From Stenurella melanura (taxonomy: Eukaryota; Arthropoda; Insecta; Coleoptera; Cerambycidae): DNA of 64,000 nucleotides. Positions 10,700-20,577 of this stretch are shown piece after piece. Position 1 is the first letter of the stretch. The number at the start of each line of letters is the position of its first letter. The translations under genes were made by a program, and so were the position numbers. Under the pieces are notes generated by a model. The model was not told the origin of the DNA, ran no database searches, and was given only the letters and a program-made list of their open reading frames with translations. The stretch covers positions 4,974,191 to 5,038,190 of the forward strand of contig OY757309.1 in assembly GCA_963583905.1 (NCBI GenBank), written 5' to 3'.

Positions 10700-11260
10700 G
10701 TAAGGTGGACATTGCTGCCCATTCCGGGCATCCACGGAGGTTGGTTCCAACACGCTGCTTGGTCGTCCATCGAACACGCCCAATGGACGGCCAAACCGCG
10801 TGTCGGATTCAAATCTCGGATGTTTTATATACCGCCGGACCGGCTGCATACGCCGGGTTGGACATTGGACAGCTTGTTGTCAGCAGCGAGGGCCGCATGA
10901 CACATGGGGTGGGAATACAGGATGGGAAGTGTGGGTGTTCGTGAGACGCTTCTTTCAAGTTTCCATGCTTCTATTAAGTTTCCATCTGTCATCATCGGCT
11001 GGGATGCGCAGGCGTTTGCGAGATGCTTCTGTTCAATTTCCATGCTTCTTATAAGTTTCCATCTATCGTCATCTCTTATTTGTCTTCTTGTAAGTTTTCT
11101 GTTTCTCCTGTTTCTGAATCTGGCAGCCTTTATTTTTAATTTTTTTTATTTATTAACCGTTCCACAAGTAAGTATCCGTTTACGGTGGAGTTGCTGGGAA
11201 GGGCCCTATCTCGCGGTAACAATATTTTTTTGCGCGTTATGAGAAAAAAGGCCGAAGGTA
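10700..11260. other. GC-rich segment of unknown nature with a short tandem duplication
   Basis: The region is clearly richer in GC than its surroundings, which produces overlapping open frames on both strands (up to 112 codons). None resembles a known protein, and their overlap suggests composition rather than coding. A ~77-bp unit is repeated at about 10943 and 11020 (GAGAYGCTTCTKTCAAKTTTC). Confidence 0.35.
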
Positions 11261-12842
11261 GTTTGCTCACCCTATAAATATGTCGTTTCTTTGAAACAAT
11301 CGGTCTCAATTTTCGCCTTCCATTTTTCCATTTCATCACCTATGTACTAAGTTTAATACCTTCAATTTTAATCTTTTCTTATTTAAATTTTAATAAAAAC
11401 AAATAAAAAAACTAATGCTAATGCTACAATAAACAAACAAAAAATCTTATCTCCCTTCATTAACATCTGGCTGGCTGACTGGCTGTTTATATTGCCCATG
11501 TTGGTCTCCATACACCCTACACTTGAAGAAGGGACGGATCGCAGGTAGTATAAATTCTACGACCTTCCAGCTATAGTGCACTAATACAGACACTGTTTCT
11601 GTTTACTTTTATTTTTAGGGACCATTAGCAAACGCGTTTCATTAATTTTCAAATTTTATTATTAATTCGACGCGTGCTTTGTTCCTCCACCACTACACTT
11701 CATTTTACGCAGAATTATCTAAATCTAGTATCATGGCTTAACATTTAATAAACAAGACAGTCGCTGCTTTACGCCCCTTCGGAAGTATTATATACCATAT
11801 ATGCAGTCTCCCATCCTAAGATTACATTACTTTGCCGCTAGAAGATAGAACGAGAGGTAGGTCACTAGACAATAGACGTAGCCTTGATATCTCATTTTTA
11901 TTGAATAAAGGTATTATATAAATCCCTTTCTTTAACAATTAAAAAATAATTATTTTGTATTTAAAGCATTTTTACATTTCTACCGCCGCCTCCTATGTCC
12001 CATAAAGGAGATGCCGACGTTCCTCCGAGTTTTCGTTTTTATGTTGTCCCAATTGAGATCACATATACTATGCTCAATAATTGTTAATTATAGAATCAAG
12101 CGGTTCACTAATTTGTAAGCAATCTTAAGGTGTTCAATTACACCCTAAAACGAAACGATTCCAACAATAATCTCGTCTGTAGGCCAAAAATTTGTTTTTT
12201 AGGATTTTTTCGTCCTTAAATGGTAGCTCCCGGTAAGTAGAGAAGTGTTGTAGTTGCACTCTGATTTATGCGTTAATGTTCCTAATTATTCAATTACAAA
12301 TAAAGTAAAACAGGTATAATAAATATATCTACTTATTGCCACAGATAAATATTACATATCTTATTTATTTCTTTACCCTCGTATCGTGCAAAGGCTACTG
12401 ACATTCTTAAGATGGGTAGGAAGAAGCGTGAAGCGTCAGGTTGCGAAATGTAAAGCTCGGCAAATCGCTTTTTTCTTATTTATATAAGGCAATAGGTAAT
12501 AGTAAAAGTATCGATTAACCTTATTACTTAATTAATTATCTTAATTTTATTATATAGTATGTGTAAATAAACAGACAAAAAGGTTAAGTTTTCTATTGAG
12601 AAATTTTTTACCGTCTATTTACCGAGTGATATGTAATTGTACTAAAACTGTTTGTTGTTTTGTTCAACAAGTCTTTAATATACAAGACTATTATAAATCT
12701 GGATAAAAGAGAAGAACAATGTATCTTTAGTGGGTTAATCTTTTTCTCTTTCAAGCTAACGTACGTTACGTTAGCTTATTTGAGGTTAATGTACAATATA
12801 GGACCGTGCTTTAGTACGTCAGAATATTTTAAAGGCTAAGTT
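11260..12842. other. AT-rich non-coding stretch
   Basis: No coding similarity. One clean hairpin lies at 12753-12777 (listed separately). A TATA-like word at 11794 and an AATAAA at 11904 are too isolated to call an LTR. Confidence 0.45.
12753..12777. repeat. Perfect 11-bp hairpin
   Basis: AAGCTAACGTA, loop CGT, TACGTTAGCTT. No known role. Confidence 0.7.
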
Positions 12843-12975
12843 TTACTTCCTTCGCTTGCTGAAGGAAAGTATTGTAATCATGAAAAAATCACTCTCTGAG
12901 ATTTCAGATTATGTAGATTACGGAAATTAAGGTTTTTTAATTCCGTCAGACCGTCTGTTGCTCTGTAATATACAG
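12843..12975 (-). mobile_element. HINE-like subfamily 2, 3'-end fragment
   Basis: The terminal hairpin at 12845-12870 (ACTTCCTTCG, loop, CTGAAGGAAAGT) is followed by ATCACTCTCTGAGATTTC, TAGATTACGG and AATTCCGTCAGACCGTCTG. This matches the order at 31314 and, inverted, at 61878 and 62340. Only the 3' end is kept; it runs into another repeat at 12972. Confidence 0.6.
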
Positions 12976-13115
12976 GGTGTTTCACGAGGAACGGACATGC
13001 TTTAATGGCAGATAGAGGACACCGAGGGTAATCATAATCACCCATTGAAAAAGCTAGTTGGGCTCTCGTTGCTGAAATACAGTCTACTGATTTTTTTCAA
13101 TTGCACACCCTCCTC
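12972..13115 (+). repeat. ACAGGGTGTTTCACGAGG repeat end
   Basis: Similar to the segment at 2364 (GATAGARRACAYCRRKGGTAATC in both). Its full extent is not defined. Confidence 0.4.
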
Positions 13116-13129
13116 CACCCCTTCAACAA

Positions 13130-13340
13130 AAAATACATAAGTGTGCCAAATTTCAAGTGAATGTCTCAATTTTATTATATCAACCCCTTCAATAATGTAG
13201 TAGAGTTAGTGGGGGGTTGAAAAATAGAAGAAAATCTGAGGCCTCGGCTTCTAGTAAATACAACGAATTTCAAGTGTCTGTACTCTTACCGGATTGCTTT
13301 ACTTATTTTCCCCTATTTACCCCTATTTAACCCCCAACCT
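13130..13340 (+). mobile_element. HINE internal-unit fragment
   Basis: One minisatellite unit (GCCAAATTTCAAGTGAATGT, CTGAGGCCTCGGCTTCTAGT, CCCCTATTTAACCCCCAACC) of the family at 2714. It stops abruptly at the left edge of mariner-like element M1. Confidence 0.7.
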
Positions 13341-13341
13341 T

Positions 13342-15420
13342 AGAGTAATATGATTGCATTACTTAATTCTCTAGAGGCGTTTAAAATTTTTAAATGTGAT
13401 TTTTACCCACTAACTCGGTTTTTTTAAATGGGAATTTAATCGTTCACCAACATTTTTAAATACCTCATTTTCATATGAATCTAATGATACCAAAATTTTG
13501 AAAATCCGCTCAGAAATATTTGAGATTTCAGCCAAAATACAATGCAACCAAGCTTTTAGAAACATGCGGCTAATAGATAATAGATTAGTGGGCTTTGGAA
13601 ACTAAAATGGCACATTTCTGTGTAAATCTGGTAACCTAATAACATTGGAAAAATCATAGTAGCCATTGAATGTAATAAAACAATATCAGCTGTCAGACAG
13701 ATACAAAATAAAGCGTTGCGGAAATCTCTTTGAGTGAAAATTAAAGAAAATGAATAATTTTAGTAGAAATGAAAAGGTCGATATGTTACTGATATATGGA
13801 GAGCGTCTCAAAAATTCAACTGCAGCTGCAGAACTGTATCAGCAACGATATCCCAACAGACGCCATCCAAGCAGACAGAGTGGAACAAGAATTAAGAAAC
13901 GAACCCAATCAACAAGATGACCATCAAACATTTATTGTGAGGACAAAGAAATTGATGTATTAGGATTTGTGATGGTACACCCAACAACATCAACAAGGGA
14001 ATTGTCAATGGAATGCGACATTAGTCAGTCTTCGGTTTGCAGAATTTTAAAGAAACATAAGTTTCGGTCTTATAAATACCAAATACACCAACATCTTTAT
14101 GGAGATGATAACGACAGGAGGCTAGTATATTGCAACTGGTTCTTAAATGCAGTACAACAAAACCCAGGTTTTCCTTTTCATATTTTATATTCAGATGAAA
14201 GTAGATTTACGAACCAAGGTATGTTTAACAGTAATAATAATAGGTACTGGGCTCAAGAAAATCCGAGGTTGGTAGGGCGGGGGAATATTCAGGAAAGATT
14301 TGGGTTTAACTGTTGGCTTGGAGTACTTGGAGATCGAATAATTGGACCCATATTTTTTGATGGAACACTAATTGGCGAACGATATTTATTCTTTTTACAA
14401 AACCAGACAGCAGAATTTCTTGACTTACTTCCGCTTGCCTATTTACAAAATCTGTTTTTCCAACAAGATGGTGCTCCCCCACATAATTCCAGAAGAGTTA
14501 TGGAATATTTAAACAACTTGCATGGTGAACGCCTTATCGCAAATCAAGGTCATATCAGGTGGCCTCCTAGGTCACCTGACTTAACACCCCTCGACTATTA
14601 TGTATGGGGCACTCTCAAAAATAAAGTTTATAAAACTTCTTCAAATACCCGTGAAGAGCTGCAAAATAAAGTTGTACGGGCTCTTAATGAAATAACGCCG
14701 GCTGAATTGCGTAGAGCCATTCAAGCAACTGTACGCAGAGCCGAATTGCGTATAGAAAAAAATGGTGGACATTTTGAACAATATCTATAAATGTCAAATT
14801 ATGGTTTAATATTAATTATTTTAAAGATACCTACTGTTACCTAGTTTAAGTTTAATTGTTCAAACGGAATTGATTTTTATTTATTTATAGGCCCGATATT
14901 TATGTTCATTTAAATAAAACTCTGAAAACCGAACTGATGTCGCATTCTATTGCAAATGTCCTTGTGAATGTAATTGTGTTTACCTCCACATACCTATGCT
15001 AAACTTAATTGTAACGTTCTTTGCGCTCACAATTATTAAATGTTTGATAGCTCAAGATTGTCTATAACTACACGAGTCTGTCTGACAGCTGATATTGTTT
15101 TATTACATTCAATGGCTACTATGATTTTTCCAATGTTATTAGGTTACCAGATTTACACAGAAATGTGCCATTTTAGTTTCCAAAACCCACTAATCTATTA
15201 TCTATTAAAGCTTGGTTGCATTGTATTTTGGCTGAAATCTCAAATATTTCTGAGCGGATTTTCAAAATTTTGGTATCATTAGATTCGTATGAAAATGAGG
15301 TATTTAAAAATGTTGGTGAACGATTAAATTCCCATTTAAAAAAAACGAGTTAGTGGGTAAAAATCACATTTAAAAATTTTAAACGCCTCTAGAGAATTAA
15401 ATAATGCCATCATATTGCTC
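13342..15420 (+). mobile_element. Mariner-like element M1, nearly intact
   Basis: Inverted repeats of about 340 bp (13342-13700 and about 15074-15420) enclose a transposase frame. The outer text is AGAGTAATATGATTGCATTA on the left and, inverted, GAGCAATATGATGGCATTAT on the right. The TA at 13341-13342 is expected for the superfamily; the right flank reads TT, so the duplication is not clean. The left TIR end coincides with the end of a HINE fragment that does not resume on the right, so later rearrangement is likely. Confidence 0.8.
13750..14790 (+). pseudogene. Mariner-like (IS630/Tc1/mariner, DDE_3) transposase with one in-frame stop
   Basis: The frame from ATG 13750 runs 346 codons to TAA at 14790, a normal length for this family, interrupted only by TGA at 13918-13920. 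The N-terminus (MNNFSRNEKVDMLLIYGERL) and YPNRRHPS are typical of the helix-turn-helix domain of insect transposases annotated as Tc3-like or DUF4817. A second helix-turn-helix with TTSTRELSMECDISQSSVCR follows. Catalytic aspartates are visible in YSDESRF (residue 149), FQQDGAPPH (240) and RSPDLTPLD (277), with 36 residues between the last two. Text just after HPS is short compared with relatives, so a small deletion may accompany the stop. It would mediate cut-and-paste movement of M1, but is probably inactive. Confidence 0.88.
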
Positions 15421-15590
15421 TTTTTATTGTTATAGTAACGTAGCACACAAACTAAAATATATTTTGGGCACCACAGCACTCTGGATTCAGAAATAGATTT
15501 TTTAATAAAATTTTTAATGTTTATCAAAAAGTGACCAAAATGTATGTATTGTATTCAAAATTTCCTCTAGATTCCAAAAATGTGAAAATA
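15421..15590. other. Short AT-rich spacer
   Basis: No feature seen. Confidence 0.4.
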
Positions 15591-15594
15591 TATA

Positions 15595-15774
15595 GGGTGT
15601 TCCGTTTAAAAATCGAAAGTTGTGGGCATTTCCGGTCAAACCGGATGTGCACCAAACTTGATTTTTTATTGAAAAGATGGCATTTTAGTCGTGTAATAAG
15701 GCCTCCGAATTTCAATTTTCTATTTCAAACATTTTAGGAAATATCGGGGCGAGCGCAATTCGTGACTCACCCGG
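15595..15774. mobile_element. ~180-bp MITE, GGGTG...CACCC ends
   Basis: It starts TATAGGGTGTTCC with TTTAAAAATCGAAAGTT and ends GACTCACCCGGTATA. TATA is present at both edges, fitting a TA target. The same GGGTGTTNC plus AAAATCGAAAGTT text occurs inside the TIRs of M2 (17020-17093 and 23972-24020), so the motif is shared among families. No coding capacity. Confidence 0.55.
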
Positions 15775-15776
15775 TA

Positions 15777-16219
15777 TACGTATACCAAATTTCAAGTGAA
15801 TATCTCAATTTTATTGTATCAACCCCTTTAATAATAAAGTGTGGGGGTGGGGGTGGATTGGAAAATATTATAAAAAATTTGAGGCATTGGCATCTAGTAC
15901 ATACACCATATTTCAAGTTTCTGTACTCTTACCAGCTTGCTTTACTTATTTTCCCCTATTTACCTCCAACCCTTCACCGGATATGTTAAAAAACAATCCA
16001 GTTCCAGATCTTGTTATAATATAGATGTGTATAAAATTTCAAGTCAATATCTTAAACAGTGCGGACAAAAAGTTAGAGACAGACCGACAGACAGAAACAT
16101 TTTTTTCGCTCAAATTTAAAATCTCGACGTTCCATGACGTTTTAAACTTATTTCAAGAAAAAAAAAAGATTTTTTTTTAGGTTACTATACTTCCAATCCA
16201 CTACGTGGGTGTGGAAGTA
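15777..16219 (+). mobile_element. HINE 3' fragment with intact terminal hairpin
   Basis: It begins inside a minisatellite unit (TACGTATACCAAATTTCAAG) right at the edge of the 180-bp MITE. It keeps the GACA/GACC tract (16077-16094), the CTCAAATTTAAAATCTCGAC block and the 3' hairpin (16189-16218). The 5' part is missing. Confidence 0.75.
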
Positions 16220-16224
16220 ATACA

Positions 16225-16903
16225 AAAAGACTGATAATACAGTTTGGCAATAAAGATGATAAACTGTAGATAAATCAATTAATACAGGATGTCCCGTATT
16301 AATTGTGCGTATCTGTGTTGTTGAAGAGAAGATTTAATTAACAACCAAAATTGCTTGTTTTGGTATCCTCTAGAACCCCTTCAAAGACGACATCATATTC
16401 TCGGGTACATCTATTATTTTGTACATTCCCTGGATATTATTCTTGGAAAAGAATAAGAACACATATGTGTTAAATGTGTTAAAACAAATGTTACGTTACA
16501 TACCAGAAATATCACTGCTGTCATTTTTGCTACAATTTGTCATGTCAAGCATTATTTATATTTATAATTATTTATTTAGTACTTGCACATAAAACCAAGT
16601 TGAATGTTACGGTATATAATCCGTATAATTATTCGTCTAATAACATACAATTAATATGCCGAAATGAACCTCCGGTGATAATTAAAATGTCACAAGCGGA
16701 TATAAATTTTGCATATAATCATCTACAGTAAAGTGTATCCGTATATGTTTCGGTGGCAATAAATTACCATTTAAATTGCACTTCAGAAATTTAAGATCTG
16801 CGAATTGTTAATGATGAAGAGCCACACCTTTATGTGAATCTATTTTAGTTCAATGAAAGAATGTCGAAATAAAATATAAATGATTCTACTTATAGAAAGT
16901 ACA
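16225..16903. other. AT-rich non-coding stretch
   Basis: A 64-codon open frame at 16537 with a hydrophobic start resembles no known protein. TACAGGATGTCCCG near 16284 may be a repeat end. Confidence 0.4.
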
Positions 16904-17408
16904 TACCGGGTGTAATAGGATCATGGTATACCCCCCTTTTCTTCTTTAGTTTCGAAGATAATTGATTGCAATTAAGGATATACTACATACATAATAAGCG
17001 GCACTTTTTGACATACAATTGATTTTTATTTTCACTTCCGGTTTCGCCGGAAGTGACACTAACTTTCGATTAAAAAAAAAACACCCTATATATTATTGCA
17101 TTTTTTAATTCTGCATAATTTTCTGAATCCAACGATGCCAAATAAGTGACATTTAAAACATCAATTTTTTTTATAATATAATTTTTAGTTTTCCATTTAA
17201 GTGTGTCATGACGGTTCCGATTTATTCTAAATGACCCGTGTAATGCTACAAAAATCGGAATCTCGTTAAAAACACTAAATTAAGTGATTTATGAGCAAAT
17301 AAAATTCACAAAAATTGTTTTTGGGGCAAAACTCAATATTTTCAAATGGAACCATATCGGTATCATGGTACCATTTATTAGTACTATTAATAATGAACAT
17401 ATTCATAA

Positions 17409-18555
17409 AACGTAATTTTTCGTCTATTATTATCCCAAGATTTTTGGCATGAGTAGAAAATGACAAATTTTCTTGATTAATATTTAGTTGAATAGAAGCC
17501 TTTAAGTGATCTCGAGTATATTCTGCTCAGAACATACTCGAGATCACTTAAAGGCTTCTATTCAACTAAATATTAATCAAGAAAATTTGTCATTTTCTAC
17601 TCATGCCAAAAATCTTGGGATAATAATAGACGAAAAATTACGTTTTATGCAGCACATAAAAATTCTTTTACAAAAATTTTACTCCCGGCTAAAAGTACTG
17701 TATGCAAACAGGCATATCTTGAACTTTAAACAACGTAAAAAACTTTGTGAAACTTTAGTCATGCCTGTATTCAATTATTGCAATTTTATGTATTTTTACT
17801 GCCTGGATCAAGCTACAAAAAATCGACTACAAGTTTTGCAAAACTGTTGTTGTCGTTTTATTTACAACTTAAGAAAATTTGATCATGTTTCAAGCAAATA
17901 TGTTGAGTTGCGTTGGTTAAAAATGGAACAACTCGTTAAATTCCACTATGCAGTTTTCTTATTTTCTTTAATAAAGTATTCTATTCCAAGTTACTTAAGA
18001 GACAAGTTAATTTTCAGATCGTCAGTACATACTGTAAACATCAGACATCGGTACGTGCTAACAGTGCCACAACATCGTACAGCCCTCTTCCAACGTAGCT
18101 TTTCTTACACATCCGCAGCCTTATATAACTCTATTGATCCCATATATAAAAATCTATCGACAGTTAATATCTTCCGTAAAAAAATCAAAGCCTGGTTCAT
18201 TAATTCCAACAAAATCTAGAATATATTCTTGGGCACCATTTTGCACTGTGTTTATGATCGATTTTTTATTTAGTTATTCTGAGTAATTAATCTTTTAGTA
18301 TTTCTATAAATATAGTTTATAAAGTGTATACCGTCCGCCTATTACATTGGACTATTGTAATATTGTATTGTATTTTTGTATTTTAATGTTTTATTTTTAA
18401 CTTAATTAGTTAGGTAAGTGATTTATAAGGTTAAGTGTAAGAATAGCCACATGGCTAAACTTCGCCTTGTGAATTGCTATTTGTAATGTACTTGTAAATG
18501 TACATCTACACCCTTTGAATAAAGCCGTTTATTATTATTATTATTATTATATATC
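17409..18555 (+). mobile_element. LINE 3' fragment with inverted 5' end, inserted in the M2 left arm
   Basis: It carries the C-terminal part of a reverse-transcriptase ORF and a 3' tail AATAAAGCCGTTTATTATTA continuing as (ATT)n, typical of CR1/L2-type LINEs, which end in short tandem repeats rather than poly(A). The first ~110 bp (17409-17519) is an inverted copy of 17533-17645. The M2 right arm provides the empty site: its text runs straight through TTCATATGTCGCATTAAAATG, where the left arm is broken between CATATTCAT and ATATCGTATTAAAATG. Confidence 0.8.
17533..18219 (+). pseudogene. Non-LTR retrotransposon reverse transcriptase, C-terminal part
   Basis: The open frame (ORF limits 17506-18219) contains FSTHAKNLGIIIDEKLRFM, then a long tail with LKVLYANRHILNFKQRKKLC, VMPVFNYCNFMYF and LQVLQNCCCRFIYNLRK. 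The KNLGIIID motif followed by a LRPxxxYC-like helix region and the ARFIYNL-type segment are typical of the thumb and C-terminal region of Jockey/CR1-group LINE ORF2. The polymerase catalytic boxes and the endonuclease are absent (5' truncation). The frame itself is unbroken for about 228 codons to TAG, which suggests a fairly young insertion. The clade within the Jockey superfamily is uncertain. Confidence 0.75.
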
Positions 18556-18765
18556 GTATTAAAATGTGCGATAAATACAAACAAATTTACAGCTAAAACA
18601 AAATAAGAAAATACAATTTTATTCTAATTACCTTGTTATACATAAGGTGGTTTTGGAATACAAAAAATTAACACAAAACATTACAACAGTTGTTCAAAAT
18701 GCTGTCCATTAACGGCAATGCACTTCTGAACTCGCATAGCTGTTTCTCGAAGAACGTTCGCCAAT

Positions 18766-18796
18766 AGCATAACGGCCCAGCAATTATTGCTGGGCC
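18766..18796. repeat. Perfect palindrome inside the M2 transposase
   Basis: TAACGGCCCAGCAA, centre TTA, TTGCTGGGCCGTTA. It lies inside the coding frame and adds about 19 bp that relatives would not need, so I infer a templated inverted duplication after M2 inserted. Confidence 0.8.
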
Positions 18797-19724
18797 GTTA
18801 TACTATTAATTGCTCGTCTTACTCGTAGCTCCAGGTCTCCACGGATTGTAACGGCGGTTGCATAGACAATATTTTTTAAATGACCCCAAACAAAGAAATC
18901 AAGGGGCGTTAAATCAGGTGACCTTGGAGGCCATTCGTCGAAATTACGTTTCTCCGAATCTCCGTTGAAGGTAATGAATTACCATCCTTGAATTATGGGG
19001 AGGAGCGCCATCTTGTTGGAAATACATTCCCTGTCCTAAATCTAAAGGTAATTCATCTAAAATGTCTTCAATCTCATTTTCCAGGAATCTCAAGTATCTG
19101 GCACCAGTCAGAGGTCCTTCAAATATTATTGAACAAACGATTCTACTACCGATTATTCCAAGCCAAACATTGAAACCGAACCGCACTTGAAAGTTACCCT
19201 CCCGTAATAAATTTTGATTTTCTTGTGACCAATATTTTGTATTTTGTCGGTTAAATAATCCCGAATTTGTAAACCTTGACTCGTCCGAAAATAAAATCAG
19301 TCCCAAAAATCACAATGTATGTATTAATGCTGGTGCAATTAGTATTTAAAAGATTTATAGTGGTATTTGTGCACTGTTTGGTGACTGATGTTCAATGAGC
19401 AACATGCATGAATTTTAGAAATGCAATAATTTATTATTTTTTTTTTATATATGTTATATAAGTTGAGAAAGTAATGAAGAAAAGGTATAAAAAAAATGAG
19501 TAGCCTAAATAAACGACTTTGAAATTCAAAATTTTATGGGAACATATCCACGTGACTGAAAACACCACGCTATTGGTCTGACATCATTCGGCATAATGTC
19601 TAATGGTCGTCTATCTACCAAGGGGTTAAATCGTAAATTGTTTTGTGTTTTGTAAATGTGTATTGATATTTTCATAAAATAAATCATTCATTTATTTATT
19701 TATTTTAATTATTAAGTGGTAAAA

Positions 19725-19855
19725 ATGACGGACAGTGGGTTTTTACGGGGCCAGAGTGACAATTTGCCCGTTGTTGATGTGTTTATGATGACAAACTTTA
19801 TTGCTACTAATACTGATTTTATTAGTGCAGAAATTGGAGGTACTAAAGCAACAAG
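19725..19855 (+). pseudogene. First exon of a SWIM-zinc-finger/YqaJ-type protein (exon remnant)
   Basis: ATG at 19725 opens MTDSGFLRGQSDNLPVVDVF and continues MMTNFIATNTDFISAEIGGT to an AG|GTATGTG splice donor at 19855/19856. I recognise the start (MTxSGFLxGxxxNLPxVxxF, then a TxDFxxAE motif) as the N-terminus of a multi-copy insect protein family with a SWIM zinc finger and a YqaJ-like nuclease domain downstream. Those domains are not present here, so the assignment rests on this exon alone. The exon is open and the donor is intact, but no acceptor or second exon is visible before the opposing THAP exon. It is probably a deletion remnant. Confidence 0.55.
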
Positions 19856-20368
19856 GTATGTGTCATTCATTATTCTAAACATTAACTCAATTGTCCCCAT
19901 TTTAATCCTTTTACTGTAGTTAAATATAACAAATTATTTATGTACCTAACCTCAAAATAGGTAAACAAGACAATGTTTTAATGTTATATTAATTTATATT
20001 TTTCATCTTAGAATGCTTTACTTTTTTATATAATAAATACCTCCCGTCACTTACTAAGTACGTACTTTTAGGTAGGTAGGTACATTAATAGTAAAAATAA
20101 CTGTTGACATGCATAGGTATATATAAATATATAACTGGATAATATGTAGAACGTCGAGAAGTTACATTATTCCCACCGTTCTTATACATTTATAAATTTT
20201 AATTGAAGGTTCCTGTTAACAGAAGTTAGTAAACTTTTGTATTCCTATAAATAGGAAAGTGACCAAATTCACCATGATATGTAAACAAATTATCACAATA
20301 ATATTAGGGTTAGGTTCATATTTTCATAATAATAATATAAAATAATTAGTTTTAATGGGTAAATTTAC

Positions 20369-20577
20369 ATCAAAATGATCCTGGCAGCAATATAATCTTG
20401 AGGATGACGATAATTCTGCATTTATCGGTCGTCTCGTCTCATAGCTCTGCTCCATTTTTTCCTAACTTTATCGCGTCTAGGCACATTAAAAAATAACTTT
20501 TCTGGAGTTTTTATCGTAGTATTTGTACATTTGGGTACAATACAATATTTATAGCTACTTTTCTTTGTATTTTCCAT
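20369..20577 (-). pseudogene. THAP zinc-finger exon, frameshifted
   Basis: From ATG 20577: MENTKKSSYKYCIVPKCTNT, then PEKLFFNVPRRDKVRKKWSR. After a +1 shift near 20425 it continues SSSRLYCCQDHFD and meets a GTAAAT donor at 20368. The C-x4-C pair, the conserved proline and KKW tryptophan, and the C-x2-H pair followed by F are the zinc-binding C2CH pattern of THAP domains. THAP domains bind DNA in P-element and Kolobok-type transposases and in host regulators. No transposase catalytic domain follows here. One frameshift breaks it, unless that is an assembly error. It sits in the 19396-20826 element facing the SWIM-type exon. Confidence 0.75.

Noticed and set aside
10634..11339. Six overlapping open frames on both strands
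   Set aside because: GC-rich composition produces open frames in several phases at once; none has recognisable motifs.
11750..12010. LTR of a retrotransposon
   Set aside because: TATA- and AATAAA-like words only; no paired copy, no TG...CA limits, no PBS.
16537..16731. 64-codon frame with N-terminal hydrophobic stretch as a secreted peptide
   Set aside because: No cleavage-site logic or similarity; too short to support in AT-rich DNA.
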